NCBI GenBank assembly: GCA_903849835.1
Contig: CAINKA010000057.1
Span: 1 to 10,963, forward strand
DNA from: an uncultured Alphaproteobacteria bacterium
GTDB lineage: Bacteria; Pseudomonadota; Alphaproteobacteria; Rickettsiales; UBA1997
DNA: 10,963 nucleotides
Direction of reading: 5' to 3'
The translations under genes were made by a program, and so were the position numbers. Within the stretch, counting starts at the first letter, position 1, and each line of letters starts with the position of its first letter. Below, piece by piece: positions 1 to 6,743 of this stretch. Below the pieces are notes generated by a model. That model searched no databases and had not been told where the DNA came from. It was given only the letters and a program-made list of their open reading frames with translations.

Positions 1-13
1 ACCGAGACCTGAA

Positions 14-38
14 TCATGCTTCGACAGGCTCAGCATGA
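14..38. repeat. Interspersed palindromic repeat, copy 1
   Basis: This is a 25-bp imperfect palindrome with 7-bp arms TCATGCT and AGCATGA around an 11-base centre. Related copies lie at 10445-10485, 10575-10599 (degenerate) and 10919-10943, the first and last of these in the opposite orientation. All copies are outside conserved coding sequence. Repeats of this kind (CTTCGACARGCTCAGCATGA type) are, from memory, scattered through many unrelated bacterial genomes. No function can be read from the sequence. Confidence 0.75.
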
Positions 39-120
39 CATAAAAATTGAGATCGGTATCTTGAATCAGATTGGGTATAGCTCAAATAACTGTGCTCAAT
101 AATTAAAATAAATTTTCAAA

Positions 121-918
121 ATGATCAGTGCAAAATCGCCATGTCCTTGCGGAAGCGGCAAGCAATATAAACACTGTCATCGAGAACAAGACAGGGCTCT
201 AGAGCATCTTGGGAAAATGCACATTCTGGGACAGCTTCCATTTGGCGTGGGGATCATTTCAAAAAGCGGTGAATCTACATCTATGAAGGTATTTGGGGCA
301 TCGATTACTCGTGATGGTCAAACGACCAATGAAGAAATAACCTTGTTGGTAAACTCAACGAAAGGAGATAAGACGCCAAATTCATCTGCCTTACTTTCAA
401 TTCCAGCTGATGGTTTTTCACCAGGAAAAATTACAACAATTGGTAATGCGTCAGTCTCAAATAATTCCAGTTTTTCAGAAATTGCGCTGATAAATAATCA
501 GAAATGTCTTTCTGCAAAAATTGAGAGATTTTTTGTTAAAGTGAAAATCGGGGAAGATCGAGATACTAAAACTAAAGTCTTTGATTTCCTCTTTGGATTG
601 CCAGGTCAGCTAGAAACTAAAGATACTATTTCTGGGATAAAACCAAGGCCTCATTTACAAATCTGTCCCGATGGGAATGGAGGATATATTAGGCTGAGAG
701 GGTTAAAAAAGGATAATGAGGAAGCGGATTATGAGATTAAAGACGCTCGTAAATATTTTTCCAAAGAGCGCCTAATTTTTCCTCAACAACTTTTTATCAA
801 ATCTCCAAATTGTGAAGAGATACTGGAGGCCACGTTTTCAGTAGAAGAAAATAAAGTTATCTTGAATGAATTACGCTTCATCAACCAGTCGTGGGACGCT
901 GCAGGACGGGGTTTGTAA
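121..918 (+). CDS. SEC-C motif protein, otherwise unrecognised
   Basis: The 265-residue product opens with a SEC-C zinc-binding motif, CPCGSGKQYKHCH at residues 8-20, with Cys8, Cys10, Cys19 and His20 as presumed ligands. The same motif ends SecA and occurs alone in many small proteins, where it is a binding module rather than an enzyme. The remaining 240 or so residues look soluble and mixed alpha/beta, with no signal peptide or membrane segment, and I do not recognise them. The start is the ATG at 121, just ahead of the motif; no Shine-Dalgarno is visible. The last residues (about AGRGL) and the TAA stop at 916-918 are encoded by a palindromic element, so the native C-terminus has probably been replaced or trimmed by element insertion. 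It converges on the minus-strand nuclease. It is certainly a gene; its role is unknown. Confidence 0.8.
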   Translation: MISAKSPCPCGSGKQYKHCHREQDRALEHLGKMHILGQLPFGVGIISKSGESTSMKVFGASITRDGQTTNEEITLLVNSTKGDKTPNSSALLSIPADGFSPGKITTIGNASVSNNSSFSEIALINNQKCLSAKIERFFVKVKIGEDRDTKTKVFDFLFGLPGQLETKDTISGIKPRPHLQICPDGNGGYIRLRGLKKDNEEADYEIKDARKYFSKERLIFPQQLFIKSPNCEEILEATFSVEENKVILNELRFINQSWDAAGRGL

Positions 919-1022
919 CCCCGTCCTCACGTTCATTTCCCTCGGCATTTCCAGCTGCATTTCCCTCGGCATTTCCTTTTTACTTTGAACTGAACTTTTG
1001 GACGTGGTTGCAAACCCAGCCC
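904..1022. repeat. Palindromic element, copy A (degenerate, expanded)
   Basis: The left end at 904-926 is a perfect hairpin (GGACGGGGTT, loop TGT, AACCCCGTCC). The right end at 1000-1022 is the inverted form of the same 23 bp with four mismatches. The core matches copy B at 1459-1554 but carries a 24-bp tandem duplication: the 19-bp unit starting CATTTCCCTCGG occurs at 934-952 and again at 958-976. Removing the duplication leaves one base less than copy B. The stop codon of the SEC-C gene lies inside the left hairpin. The structure, short palindromic ends around a small non-coding core, fits a mobilised MITE-like or Rickettsia-palindromic-element-like unit. No transposase is present in the window. 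Confidence 0.8.
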
Positions 1023-1036
1023 AGCCCTGAGACAAC

Positions 1037-2119
1037 TCAATAAACCCCCGCTGCCCCTTCATCCACCAGCCTCTGATTCAAATATTCCCCCTCGCTCGCA
1101 ATTTTTTTCGGATCGTCTTTCGTGCCTTTCGCCAGAAAAACATCCGCAATGTAACGCCCGTAAATGTCCGTCTTGTTCGTCTTCACAATTAAAAACGGCA
1201 CGTCCTGCAAAATTTTTTCCAGCACCTTTTTACTTTGCGCGCCTTCAAAAGTTTCGGCCTCGGGAGCGTTGATTTTAGCGAGGCGGAGGATTTCGCGGTG
1301 TTGAATTTTGAAGCCTAAATCGAGCACAACGTGAATCGTGTCGCCGTCAACTACGCGCTCGAGGTAGGCTTTGTAGGTGTGGAGCTGGCGCGGTTGGAGC
1401 TCGGTTTTTTGGAGCGAGAATTTTTCACCTTTTTTGCTTGAATGCACCACCAGCTGCAGGACGGGGTTTGTAACCCCGTCCTCACGTTCAGTTCCTTTGG
1501 CATTTCCTTTCTTAGATTGAACTGAACCTGTGGACGGGGTTACAAACCCCGTCCAGCCCTTTTGAATTTCCGTAAAAATATTAAACCCACAGTCCAAAAA
1601 CTTTTTCTTCGAACCTTGCAAACTAGCGATTTTGTAGGCGTAAAGCACTCCGCGTTCGCATTTTAGTTTTGTATTTTTTGGCTTGGAGATTTTTTTTTGG
1701 AGCTTGTTTTGAGCGGAAATTTTTTTCTGCAAATCATTCGAACCAAGTTTTTTTTCGACCACTAAATCTTCCAAATATTTTCTCTTCTCGTCACTTTTTA
1801 CGACCAGTAAATTGCGGTAGTGACTCCAGCTCAAAGCCTTGTCCTTCGCGGGCAAAATGGGGTAAGTTTTGTAGAAGGCGCGCATCCGGTAGAGAGTTTT
1901 TCGCGAAATAAAAATATCTTTCTCAAGCTGAAAAACCAGCCGCTCTCCGTAGCCAACGCGACTATTTTTCAGTAAATGTTCGTCGAGCATTTTACCAATT
2001 TCCCACACCATTTTTATTTTCTCGTGATTCACATCCGCGACGATTTTCTGCTCGGTTTTGCCGATTATTTTTTGGATTTTTAAGAGGAGAGCTTTGTAAT
2101 TTTGTAGGGAAATCTGCAT
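1037..2119 (-). CDS. DUF1016-N / thermonuclease (SNase) fusion protein with in-frame repeat insertion
   Basis: This is a 360-residue two-domain protein. Residues 1 to about 130 resemble the DUF1016 (YhcG-type) N-terminal domain, with the patterns VWEIGKMLDEH and LSWSHYRNLL. Residues 250-360 are a staphylococcal-nuclease fold: VVDGDT (256-261), the Arg-bearing strand LRLAKINAPE (288-297), TDIYGR (327-332), and the closing helix LNQRLVDEG. The catalytic Arg and Glu equivalents are present; the calcium Asp of VDTPE is Asn here, a change I recall from other homologues. I recall this fusion, with an intervening segment containing LYAYK and CGFNIF, from other bacteria. Residues 188-222 come from a palindromic element (1459-1554) of 96 bp, an exact multiple of three, that keeps the frame open. 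Likely a DNA or RNA nuclease; the biological target is unknown. Confidence 0.85.
   Translation of the reverse strand: MQISLQNYKALLLKIQKIIGKTEQKIVADVNHEKIKMVWEIGKMLDEHLLKNSRVGYGERLVFQLEKDIFISRKTLYRMRAFYKTYPILPAKDKALSWSHYRNLLVVKSDEKRKYLEDLVVEKKLGSNDLQKKISAQNKLQKKISKPKNTKLKCERGVLYAYKIASLQGSKKKFLDCGFNIFTEIQKGWTGFVTPSTGSVQSKKGNAKGTEREDGVTNPVLQLVVHSSKKGEKFSLQKTELQPRQLHTYKAYLERVVDGDTIHVVLDLGFKIQHREILRLAKINAPEAETFEGAQSKKVLEKILQDVPFLIVKTNKTDIYGRYIADVFLAKGTKDDPKKIASEGEYLNQRLVDEGAAGVY
1459..1554. repeat. Palindromic element, copy B, inside the nuclease gene
   Basis: This is a 96-bp unit bounded by two 23-bp hairpins, 1459-1481 and 1532-1554, that are exact reverse complements of each other. Each is itself a stem of GGACGGGGTT with AACCCCGTCC around a three-base loop. 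The core aligns with copy A at 904-1022. Read on the minus strand it encodes residues about 188-222 of the nuclease fusion, beginning GWTGFVTPSTGSVQSKK. Copy A read on the same strand gives GWAGFATTSKSSVQSKK before the frames diverge. The position, in a linker between domains, and the preserved frame match the behaviour known for Rickettsia palindromic elements. Confidence 0.85.
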
Positions 2120-2167
2120 TTGTCTGAAGTGTTGATATTGCTGGCTCTAAAGATGTTTTTTTAAAAA

Positions 2168-2183
2168 GTCGCCTCGAGGCGAC
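2168..2183. promoter_or_regulatory. Perfect 16-bp palindrome; candidate operator or leftward terminator
   Basis: GTCGCCTCGAGGCGAC is a perfect inverted repeat with no loop, in the 220-bp gap between the divergent nuclease and panE-like genes. Read leftward it is followed directly by TTTTT, which would suit an intrinsic terminator. Read as double-stranded DNA it could be a dimeric repressor site for the divergent genes. It could also be another interspersed repeat. The sequence alone does not decide between these. Confidence 0.4.
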
Positions 2184-2227
2184 AATCTACTTTTTCTCTC
2201 AGAAAAAAAAGTAACAAGCAAAAAAAT

Positions 2228-2269
2228 ACCCCGCCGAAAAAATTTTTGACGGGGTGTTTTTATTTTTTC
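2228..2269 (+). terminator. Intrinsic terminator, probably bidirectional
   Basis: The 28-base hairpin 2228-2255 starts with ACCCCG, closes with CGGGGT, and pairs almost end to end with one C/A mismatch and an A/T-rich upper stem. A T-rich tract (2257-2269) follows on the plus strand. The A-run before it gives a T-run on the minus strand. It stands between two genes transcribed away from each other, so no annotated transcript ends here. Confidence 0.7.
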
Positions 2270-2339
2270 TTTTCAAAAAACTTGTGAGTAAAATTATTGG
2301 CCAAGTGCGTGATTTAATTAACAAAAAATCTTAGACCAA

Positions 2340-3260
2340 ATGTCGAAAAAAATTTTAGTAATCGGCGCCGGAGCAATCGGAAGTTTTTACGGCGGGAAGT
2401 TGGCGCAAGCGGGTGCGGAGGTTTCGACAATTTCGCGTTCTGATTTTGACGTCGTGAAAAAAAACGGAATCGCGGTGAAAAGTTGTCTCGGTGATTTTCA
2501 TTTTTCGCCGCAAAAAACTTTGCGTGACGTTGGAGATTACGCTGAAAAACCCGACTTCATTTTGGTGGCGACAAAAGTTTTGCCGGAAATTTCTGTGCCA
2601 GATTTAATCAGGCCAGCTCTGGCTGCACACACATCAATCATCCTGCTGCAAAACGGAATTCACATTGAAAATGAAATCGCAAAATCTTTTCCGCAGCAGC
2701 ATTTAATCAGCGCTTTGGCCTTTGTTTGTGTCAGCAAAATTGCTGCCGGAAAAATTCACCACCAAGATTACGGCAGATTAATTGTTGGTGATTTCCCCTG
2801 CGATTTTCCACGCGGAATTTCGGCGAAAAGTTTGGAGCTAGTTGAGTTGTGGAAAAAGTCGGGCGTGCCAGTCGAGGTCAGCGAAAATATTCAAACTGAA
2901 CGCTGGAAAAAATTAGTGTGGAATGCGGCTTTCAACCCAATATCTGTGCTGTTTGGTGGGCTAGACACCAAAAAGATTTTGGAGAATGAAGAGGCGAAAA
3001 ATTTAGTTGAAAATGTCATGCGAGAAGTTTGTATCTTGGCTGAAATTGACGGGTGCAAATTGCCAGAAAATATTGTCAAAAAAAATATCGAGATGACGCA
3101 AAAAATGACGCCTTACAAAACCAGCATGCTACTAGATTTCGAAGCAAAAAGAAAAATGGAAGTGGAAGCAATTTTGGGAAATGTAGTTCGTTTTGCAGAA
3201 ATGAAAAACATTGCGGTGCCACATTTGGCAAGGGTTTACGCGTTACTAAAACTAAAATAA
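2340..3260 (+). CDS. panE: 2-dehydropantoate 2-reductase (ketopantoate reductase)
   Basis: This enzyme reduces ketopantoate to pantoate with NADPH, a step to pantothenate and coenzyme A, in the cytoplasm. The 306 residues match the family length. The N-terminal Rossmann motif is GAGAIG at 9-14. Lys79 (ATKV) and Asn105 (LLQNG) match substrate and cofactor positions. The catalytic block WKKLVWNAAFNP gives Lys181, Asn185 and Asn189 at the usual +4 and +8 spacing. Glu264 in KRKMEVE matches the family's late glutamate after the TSMLLD segment. The start at 2340 places the dinucleotide motif at the normal distance; no Shine-Dalgarno is seen. The next gene begins 1 base after the stop, so the two are probably cotranscribed. 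The family includes paralogues of unproven substrate, so the exact substrate is likely rather than certain. Confidence 0.88.
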   Translation: MSKKILVIGAGAIGSFYGGKLAQAGAEVSTISRSDFDVVKKNGIAVKSCLGDFHFSPQKTLRDVGDYAEKPDFILVATKVLPEISVPDLIRPALAAHTSIILLQNGIHIENEIAKSFPQQHLISALAFVCVSKIAAGKIHHQDYGRLIVGDFPCDFPRGISAKSLELVELWKKSGVPVEVSENIQTERWKKLVWNAAFNPISVLFGGLDTKKILENEEAKNLVENVMREVCILAEIDGCKLPENIVKKNIEMTQKMTPYKTSMLLDFEAKRKMEVEAILGNVVRFAEMKNIAVPHLARVYALLKLK

Positions 3261-3261
3261 A

Positions 3262-4104
3262 ATGAGAAATTTTTTTTTCCTTCTCGCAATTTTTTTGTTA
3301 TTTTTTCACGCCGAAGGATCTGCTGCAAAAGTAAAAAAGAAAAAAATTGTTACGAAAATTTATCCCGAAATTTCTGCCGAATATTTTTTGCAAATCGATT
3401 TGTCGCAGAGTGAATGTGAAAAATTTCTTGATGTTTCTGCTGAAAATAAAACCGCATGTTTTCGTCGCGATGGAATGCGGGACGCGCCTTATTTTCACAA
3501 ATCCAAAATCACAATTTTTAATGGAAAAATTTTTGCTGAGCAGTTTTTTTTCGAAGGAAAAGATCAAGTTTTTTTAGCGGTGAAGAATGGCAGCTACAAG
3601 CTTGCAAATCATAGTGGAAACCTAATTTCATTTTCAGTTCAAAATGGTTTGGTGAGTGATTTAAAATTGTTGAAAGGTGACTTGTCGAAAGAAAAAAAAT
3701 TGGAATCAAAATGCGATGAGAATGAAGCGATTTACGGATTTTACCAAGCCAATGACAAGTCGGGAATCGTGCAAAAAAATATAATTTTTAATGATGAATT
3801 CGGTTCTAGCGGATTGAAGGAATTACAAATTTTTATTGAAAAATCTAATCCAGAAAAAGTGATGGCAATGGCGCCAGATGCCAACAATAACACGGCTTCA
3901 ATTGAGGATGTTAGATTGTGCAAAATGCCAGATTCTCAAGAATATTTTTTAAGAAGAATTAGTGACGAAGGATGCGAATTAAATCGGGATGAGACGATTC
4001 GTGAATGCACAAAATACAGCGCCTGCAAAGATTATTTGATCGTGAAAAATTGCGGGGTGAGCTTTCTGAAAGACTTGCTGACTTGGCCGAATTCGTCGCG
4101 CTAG
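3262..4104 (+). CDS. Unrecognised secreted protein with eight cysteines
   Basis: The 280-residue product has a clear signal peptide: Met-Arg-Asn, then a hydrophobic run FFFLLAIFLLFF, with a likely cleavage near residue 20 (AEGSAA). The mature part is rich in Lys, Glu and Asn. It has eight cysteines, at 52, 66, 151, 220, 238, 249, 255 and 264. Five fall in the last 61 residues, suggesting a disulfide-stabilised C-terminal domain formed in the periplasm. There is no lipobox and no second membrane segment. I do not recognise the family. It starts one base after the panE stop, so it is probably translated from the same mRNA, with no evident functional link. Its TAG stop lies in a CTAG shared with the stop of the opposing dipeptidase gene. 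Confidence 0.8.
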   Translation: MRNFFFLLAIFLLFFHAEGSAAKVKKKKIVTKIYPEISAEYFLQIDLSQSECEKFLDVSAENKTACFRRDGMRDAPYFHKSKITIFNGKIFAEQFFFEGKDQVFLAVKNGSYKLANHSGNLISFSVQNGLVSDLKLLKGDLSKEKKLESKCDENEAIYGFYQANDKSGIVQKNIIFNDEFGSSGLKELQIFIEKSNPEKVMAMAPDANNNTASIEDVRLCKMPDSQEYFLRRISDEGCELNRDETIRECTKYSACKDYLIVKNCGVSFLKDLLTWPNSSR

Positions 4105-4646
4105 AGCATGATCACCGGATATTCCCGCGGTTTGAAAAGTTGATAATGCCACCATTCTTTGGAATAAAAATCCCAACCAGATTCCGTCATCAAGCCAAGT
4201 AAGATCAGGCGATTTTGTTGTGCTTGCGCAGAAATTTTTTTGCAATTGTGAAATGCGAGATCGGAAAATTCATCGAAATCAGTTCCCATTTCTAATTCAT
4301 TTCCACTCGAATCGCATAAAGTTAAATCAACCGCGACACCGCGACAATGCGGGATTACTCCGCCATCGGGATTGGAAACAAAGCCTCCACTTGGATCATC
4401 TGACGGAAATTTTTCGAACATAAATTTTTGCACTGCAAGTGGGCGAAATCCGTCGAAGATTTTTAACTTTAATCCAAGATTTTTTGCAAAAGTAACGGCA
4501 CGTGAAAGCGCTTCAGCGGCAGTTGGATGAAGGTAGCAAATTGAGTCGGAATAAAGTTTTTTTCCACAAACATTGTTGGCTGTGGCGTAGCGAAGATCGA
4601 GGATGACGTCGAATTTTTCTGCAGTGATTTCGATTAAATTTAGCAT
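4101..4646 (-). CDS. ddpX: D-alanyl-D-alanine dipeptidase, VanX/DdpX type (M15 family)
   Basis: This predicted zinc dipeptidase cleaves D-Ala-D-Ala. At 181 residues it is close to, slightly shorter than, VanX-type enzymes. The substrate-orienting Arg68 sits in DGFRP. The zinc ligands are His100 and Asp107 in HCRGVAVD, and His167 in EWWHY, whose Glu164 is the catalytic base. There is no signal peptide, so a cytoplasmic site is expected, where it would recycle or degrade D-Ala-D-Ala from peptidoglycan turnover. No vanH or vanA partner is in the window, so resistance is not implied. It lies 36 bases downstream of hemJ on the same strand, a possible two-gene transcript. Its stop overlaps that of the plus-strand gene by four bases. 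The general M15D assignment is firm; the physiological role is inferred. Confidence 0.88.
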   Translation of the reverse strand: MLNLIEITAEKFDVILDLRYATANNVCGKKLYSDSICYLHPTAAEALSRAVTFAKNLGLKLKIFDGFRPLAVQKFMFEKFPSDDPSGGFVSNPDGGVIPHCRGVAVDLTLCDSSGNELEMGTDFDEFSDLAFHNCKKISAQAQQNRLILLGLMTESGWDFYSKEWWHYQLFKPREYPVIML

Positions 4647-4682
4647 TTGAGAAAAAATAAAAATAAAAATGGCACCTAAATT

Positions 4683-5117
4683 TTAAAACGGCTTCAACAC
4701 CACCAACACAACAATCGCAATCATCAGCAGAGTCGGCACTTCATTGATGATGCGGAAAAATTTTTGGCTGTGTTTATTTTTTCCTGTTTCAAAATTTTTT
4801 CGACAGCGCGAAAGAAAGCCGTGATATCCAGCAAGACAAAGCACCAGCGTGATTTTGATGTGAAGCCAAATAAATTCGAAACCGATTTGTGATGCCAAAT
4901 AAAATCCAAAAATAAAAACTAAAATCATCGCCGGAGTCATGATGAAGCGCAGCAATTTTTTTTCCATTATTTGAAAGATTTTATCCGTTTCCGATCCAAC
5001 AGAAACTTGGCTGTGATAAACGAAAATTCTTGGCAAATATAAAAGCCCAGCGAGCCATGAAATTACTGAGATGATGTGTAATATTTTTACAATGTCGTAA
5101 AGCTCGATCTCTTCCAT
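4683..5117 (-). CDS. hemJ: Protoporphyrinogen IX oxidase HemJ
   Basis: HemJ is an inner-membrane enzyme that oxidises protoporphyrinogen IX to protoporphyrin IX, the penultimate step of heme synthesis, in bacteria lacking HemG and HemY. The 144 residues match the family. The N-terminal helix carries His14 in ILHIISVISWLAGLLYLPR, followed by FVYH with His35. MEKKLL and TPAM (51-64) lead into the second helix. WLHIK (84-88) and YHGF (His99) mark the third. RIINEVP (122-128) precedes a final hydrophobic helix. Four membrane helices are visible. The start at 5117 gives the usual short N-terminus; no Shine-Dalgarno is seen. It is divergent from prs and probably leads a transcript with the dipeptidase gene. 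The heme product is also needed by the cytochrome c gene at 6149. Confidence 0.93.
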   Translation of the reverse strand: MEEIELYDIVKILHIISVISWLAGLLYLPRIFVYHSQVSVGSETDKIFQIMEKKLLRFIMTPAMILVFIFGFYLASQIGFEFIWLHIKITLVLCLAGYHGFLSRCRKNFETGKNKHSQKFFRIINEVPTLLMIAIVVLVVLKPF

Positions 5118-5209
5118 TTTTTAAGAAAAAAAGTTGATTAATTGTGGATGGTTTTTAGCTTGTCGAAACCTTCGTAAGACCCCGTCCCCAAACTTTCAAA
5201 CTAAAAATT

Positions 5210-6142
5210 ATGAAACTTCTGGCTTGTAACAGTAACCCAATTTTGTCGCAAGAAATCGCCAATCACTTGGGTTTGAAGCTCATCAATGCCGAAGTAAAAA
5301 AATTTGCTGATCACGAAATTTTTGTTGAAATCAAAGAAAATGTTCGCGGCGAAGACATCTTCATAATCCAGTCCACGTCTTATCCGGCGAATGACAACAT
5401 CATGGAATTATTGATCGCAATTGATGCTTTGCGTCGCGCCTCAGCAAAAAGAATTACCGCCGTAATCCCTTATTTCGGCTATGCCAGACAAGATCGCAAA
5501 GTTGCGCCGCGCACTCCAATCTCAGCAAAATTAATTGCAAACATCATCACCTCAGCTGGCGCGGATCGTGTGCTGACGCTCGATTTACACGCCGGACAAA
5601 TTCAAGGCTTCTTCGATATTCCTCTCGACAATCTTTATGCCTCACCGGTTTTTATCCGCGACATTAAACAAAATTTCGAGCTAGAAAATTTGGTCGTAGT
5701 TTCGCCAGACGTTGGTGGACTTGTGCGCGCAAGAGCAATTGCTAGCAAAATTTCTGCTGAATTGGCAATCGTCGACAAGCGCCGTCCTCGCGCCGGAGTA
5801 AGTGAGGTGATGAATATCATCGGCGATGTCGAAGGAAAGAATTGTATCGTGGTTGATGACATGGTTGATTCAGGTGGAACATTATGCAATGCCGCCGAAG
5901 CCTTGATAAACAAGGGCGCGAAGTCAGTGTCGGCTTACATCACTCACGGAATTTTATCCGGAAAAGCCAGCGAAAAAATTGCAAATTCTAAGCTGAAAAA
6001 TTTAGTCATCACAAATTCAATCGAGCCTTCAAAAGAAACTTTGGAGACTAAAAATATCAGAATCATAAACATCGCCGATCTAATTGGGGAAGCGGTTCGC
6101 AACATTTCCTTAGAAAAATCTGTCTCAACTTTGTTCGACTAA
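5210..6142 (+). CDS. prs: Ribose-phosphate pyrophosphokinase (PRPP synthase)
   Basis: This cytoplasmic enzyme makes PRPP from ribose 5-phosphate and ATP, feeding purine, pyrimidine, histidine, tryptophan and NAD synthesis. The 310 residues match class I enzymes. ATP-loop residues are in YARQDRK (91-97). The metal-binding His127 is in LDLHAGQIQGFFDIP. The flexible-loop catalytic Lys190 is in VDKRRP. The PRPP-binding signature CIVVDDMVDSGGT spans 212-224. All key positions are intact. The ATG at 5210 is the natural family start; the preceding bases are A-rich with no Shine-Dalgarno. The next gene begins 6 bases after the stop, implying cotranscription with the cytochrome c gene. Confidence 0.96.
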   Translation: MKLLACNSNPILSQEIANHLGLKLINAEVKKFADHEIFVEIKENVRGEDIFIIQSTSYPANDNIMELLIAIDALRRASAKRITAVIPYFGYARQDRKVAPRTPISAKLIANIITSAGADRVLTLDLHAGQIQGFFDIPLDNLYASPVFIRDIKQNFELENLVVVSPDVGGLVRARAIASKISAELAIVDKRRPRAGVSEVMNIIGDVEGKNCIVVDDMVDSGGTLCNAAEALINKGAKSVSAYITHGILSGKASEKIANSKLKNLVITNSIEPSKETLETKNIRIINIADLIGEAVRNISLEKSVSTLFD

Positions 6143-6148
6143 ATTCAG

Positions 6149-6655
6149 ATGCAAAAAATAAAAATTCCTGCAATCGCTCTCGTTATTTCACTTTGCATTG
6201 TGATTGTTGCGGTGCTTACAACCAATTTGCTTTACAGAGAAAAAGAAGTCGTAAAAAGAGGTTTTGAAATTGAAATTTCTTCTGATGGAAAAGCGGTCGC
6301 AAAAAAAGAAGAAGTTCAAGTTGATCTTGCTTCGATGATGAAACTTGCGGACGCAAATCGCGGTGAAAAAATTTTTAAAAAATGTGCCTCATGTCACTCA
6401 GCAGAAAAATCTGGTGGAAATAAAGTTGGCCCAAATTTGTTTGGAATTGTCGGAAAGGCGAGGGCTGCGACTTCAGGATTCTCCTACTCCGACGCCATGA
6501 AATCAAAAGGTGGATCTTGGGACAAAGAGTCGCTAGATAAATTTATCACAAAGCCAAAAGATTTCGTAGCAGGAACAAAAATGGCCTTTCCGGGTTTGAA
6601 AAAACCGCAAGATCGCGCGGATGTGATTTTGTTTTTGGAGACGCGAAAAAATTAA
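6149..6655 (+). CDS. cycM: Membrane-anchored class I cytochrome c (CycM / c552 type)
   Basis: This 168-residue cytochrome is held by one N-terminal membrane helix (about residues 5-29, KIPAIALVISLCIVIVAVL) with the heme domain in the periplasm. A charged linker of about 40 residues follows. The heme attachment site is CASCH (79-83) and the distal ligand is Met145 in GTKMAFPG; KVGPNLFGIVG (92-102) is the usual loop after the heme site. This architecture is that of anchored cytochromes in alphaproteobacteria that carry electrons from the bc1 complex to an aa3 oxidase. That role is inferred from the family; no oxidase genes are in the window. It follows prs by 6 bases and is probably on the same mRNA. 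The helix is an uncleaved anchor rather than a signal peptide, since no cleavage site follows it. Confidence 0.9.
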   Translation: MQKIKIPAIALVISLCIVIVAVLTTNLLYREKEVVKRGFEIEISSDGKAVAKKEEVQVDLASMMKLADANRGEKIFKKCASCHSAEKSGGNKVGPNLFGIVGKARAATSGFSYSDAMKSKGGSWDKESLDKFITKPKDFVAGTKMAFPGLKKPQDRADVILFLETRKN

Positions 6656-6663
6656 CATTCGCC

Positions 6664-6717
6664 TGTAGGGGCGACCCTTGTGGTCGCCCGCGGGCCAGCA
6701 CAAGGCCAGCCCCTACA
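6664..6717. repeat. Interspersed palindromic repeat of the GTAGGGGC type
   Basis: The outer arms are TGTAGGGGC (6664-6672) and GCCCCTACA (6709-6717). Inside is a perfect hairpin, GGGCGACC / GGTCGCCC (6669-6689, loop CTTGT). The 3' part, 6698-6720, is identical over 23 bases to 10531-10553, and both copies are followed shortly by ACTTTTTAAC. The repeat fills most of the gap between the cytochrome and prepilin peptidase genes. It could slow or stop transcription, but it lacks an adjacent T-run. Repeats with this outer motif are, from memory, common across unrelated bacteria. Confidence 0.75.
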
Positions 6718-6743
6718 AAATAATTTAAAAACTTTTTAACCAC

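Noticed and set aside
871..1062. Minus-strand 63-codon reading frame across element copy A
   Set aside because: It consists almost wholly of the palindromic element and overlaps the SEC-C gene end. Its likeness to residues 188-204 of the nuclease is only the shared repeat read in one frame.
876..1071. Imperfect direct repeat CTTCATCAACCAGTC (876-890) / CTTCATCCACCAGCC (1057-1071) on either side of element copy A, read as a target duplication or duplicated nuclease tail
   Set aside because: 13 of 15 bases match, but the repeats lie 13 and 34 bases from the element ends, not at its borders, and are too short to exclude chance.
3053..3265. Plus-strand 70-codon frame overlapping the end of panE
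   Set aside because: It lies in another frame of a well-supported gene and shows no protein-like features of its own.
5158..5186. Possible decayed copies of the AGCTTGTCGAAG and ACCCCGTCC repeats in the hemJ/prs gap
   Set aside because: Only short fragments match and no palindrome remains, so no repeat can be supported.
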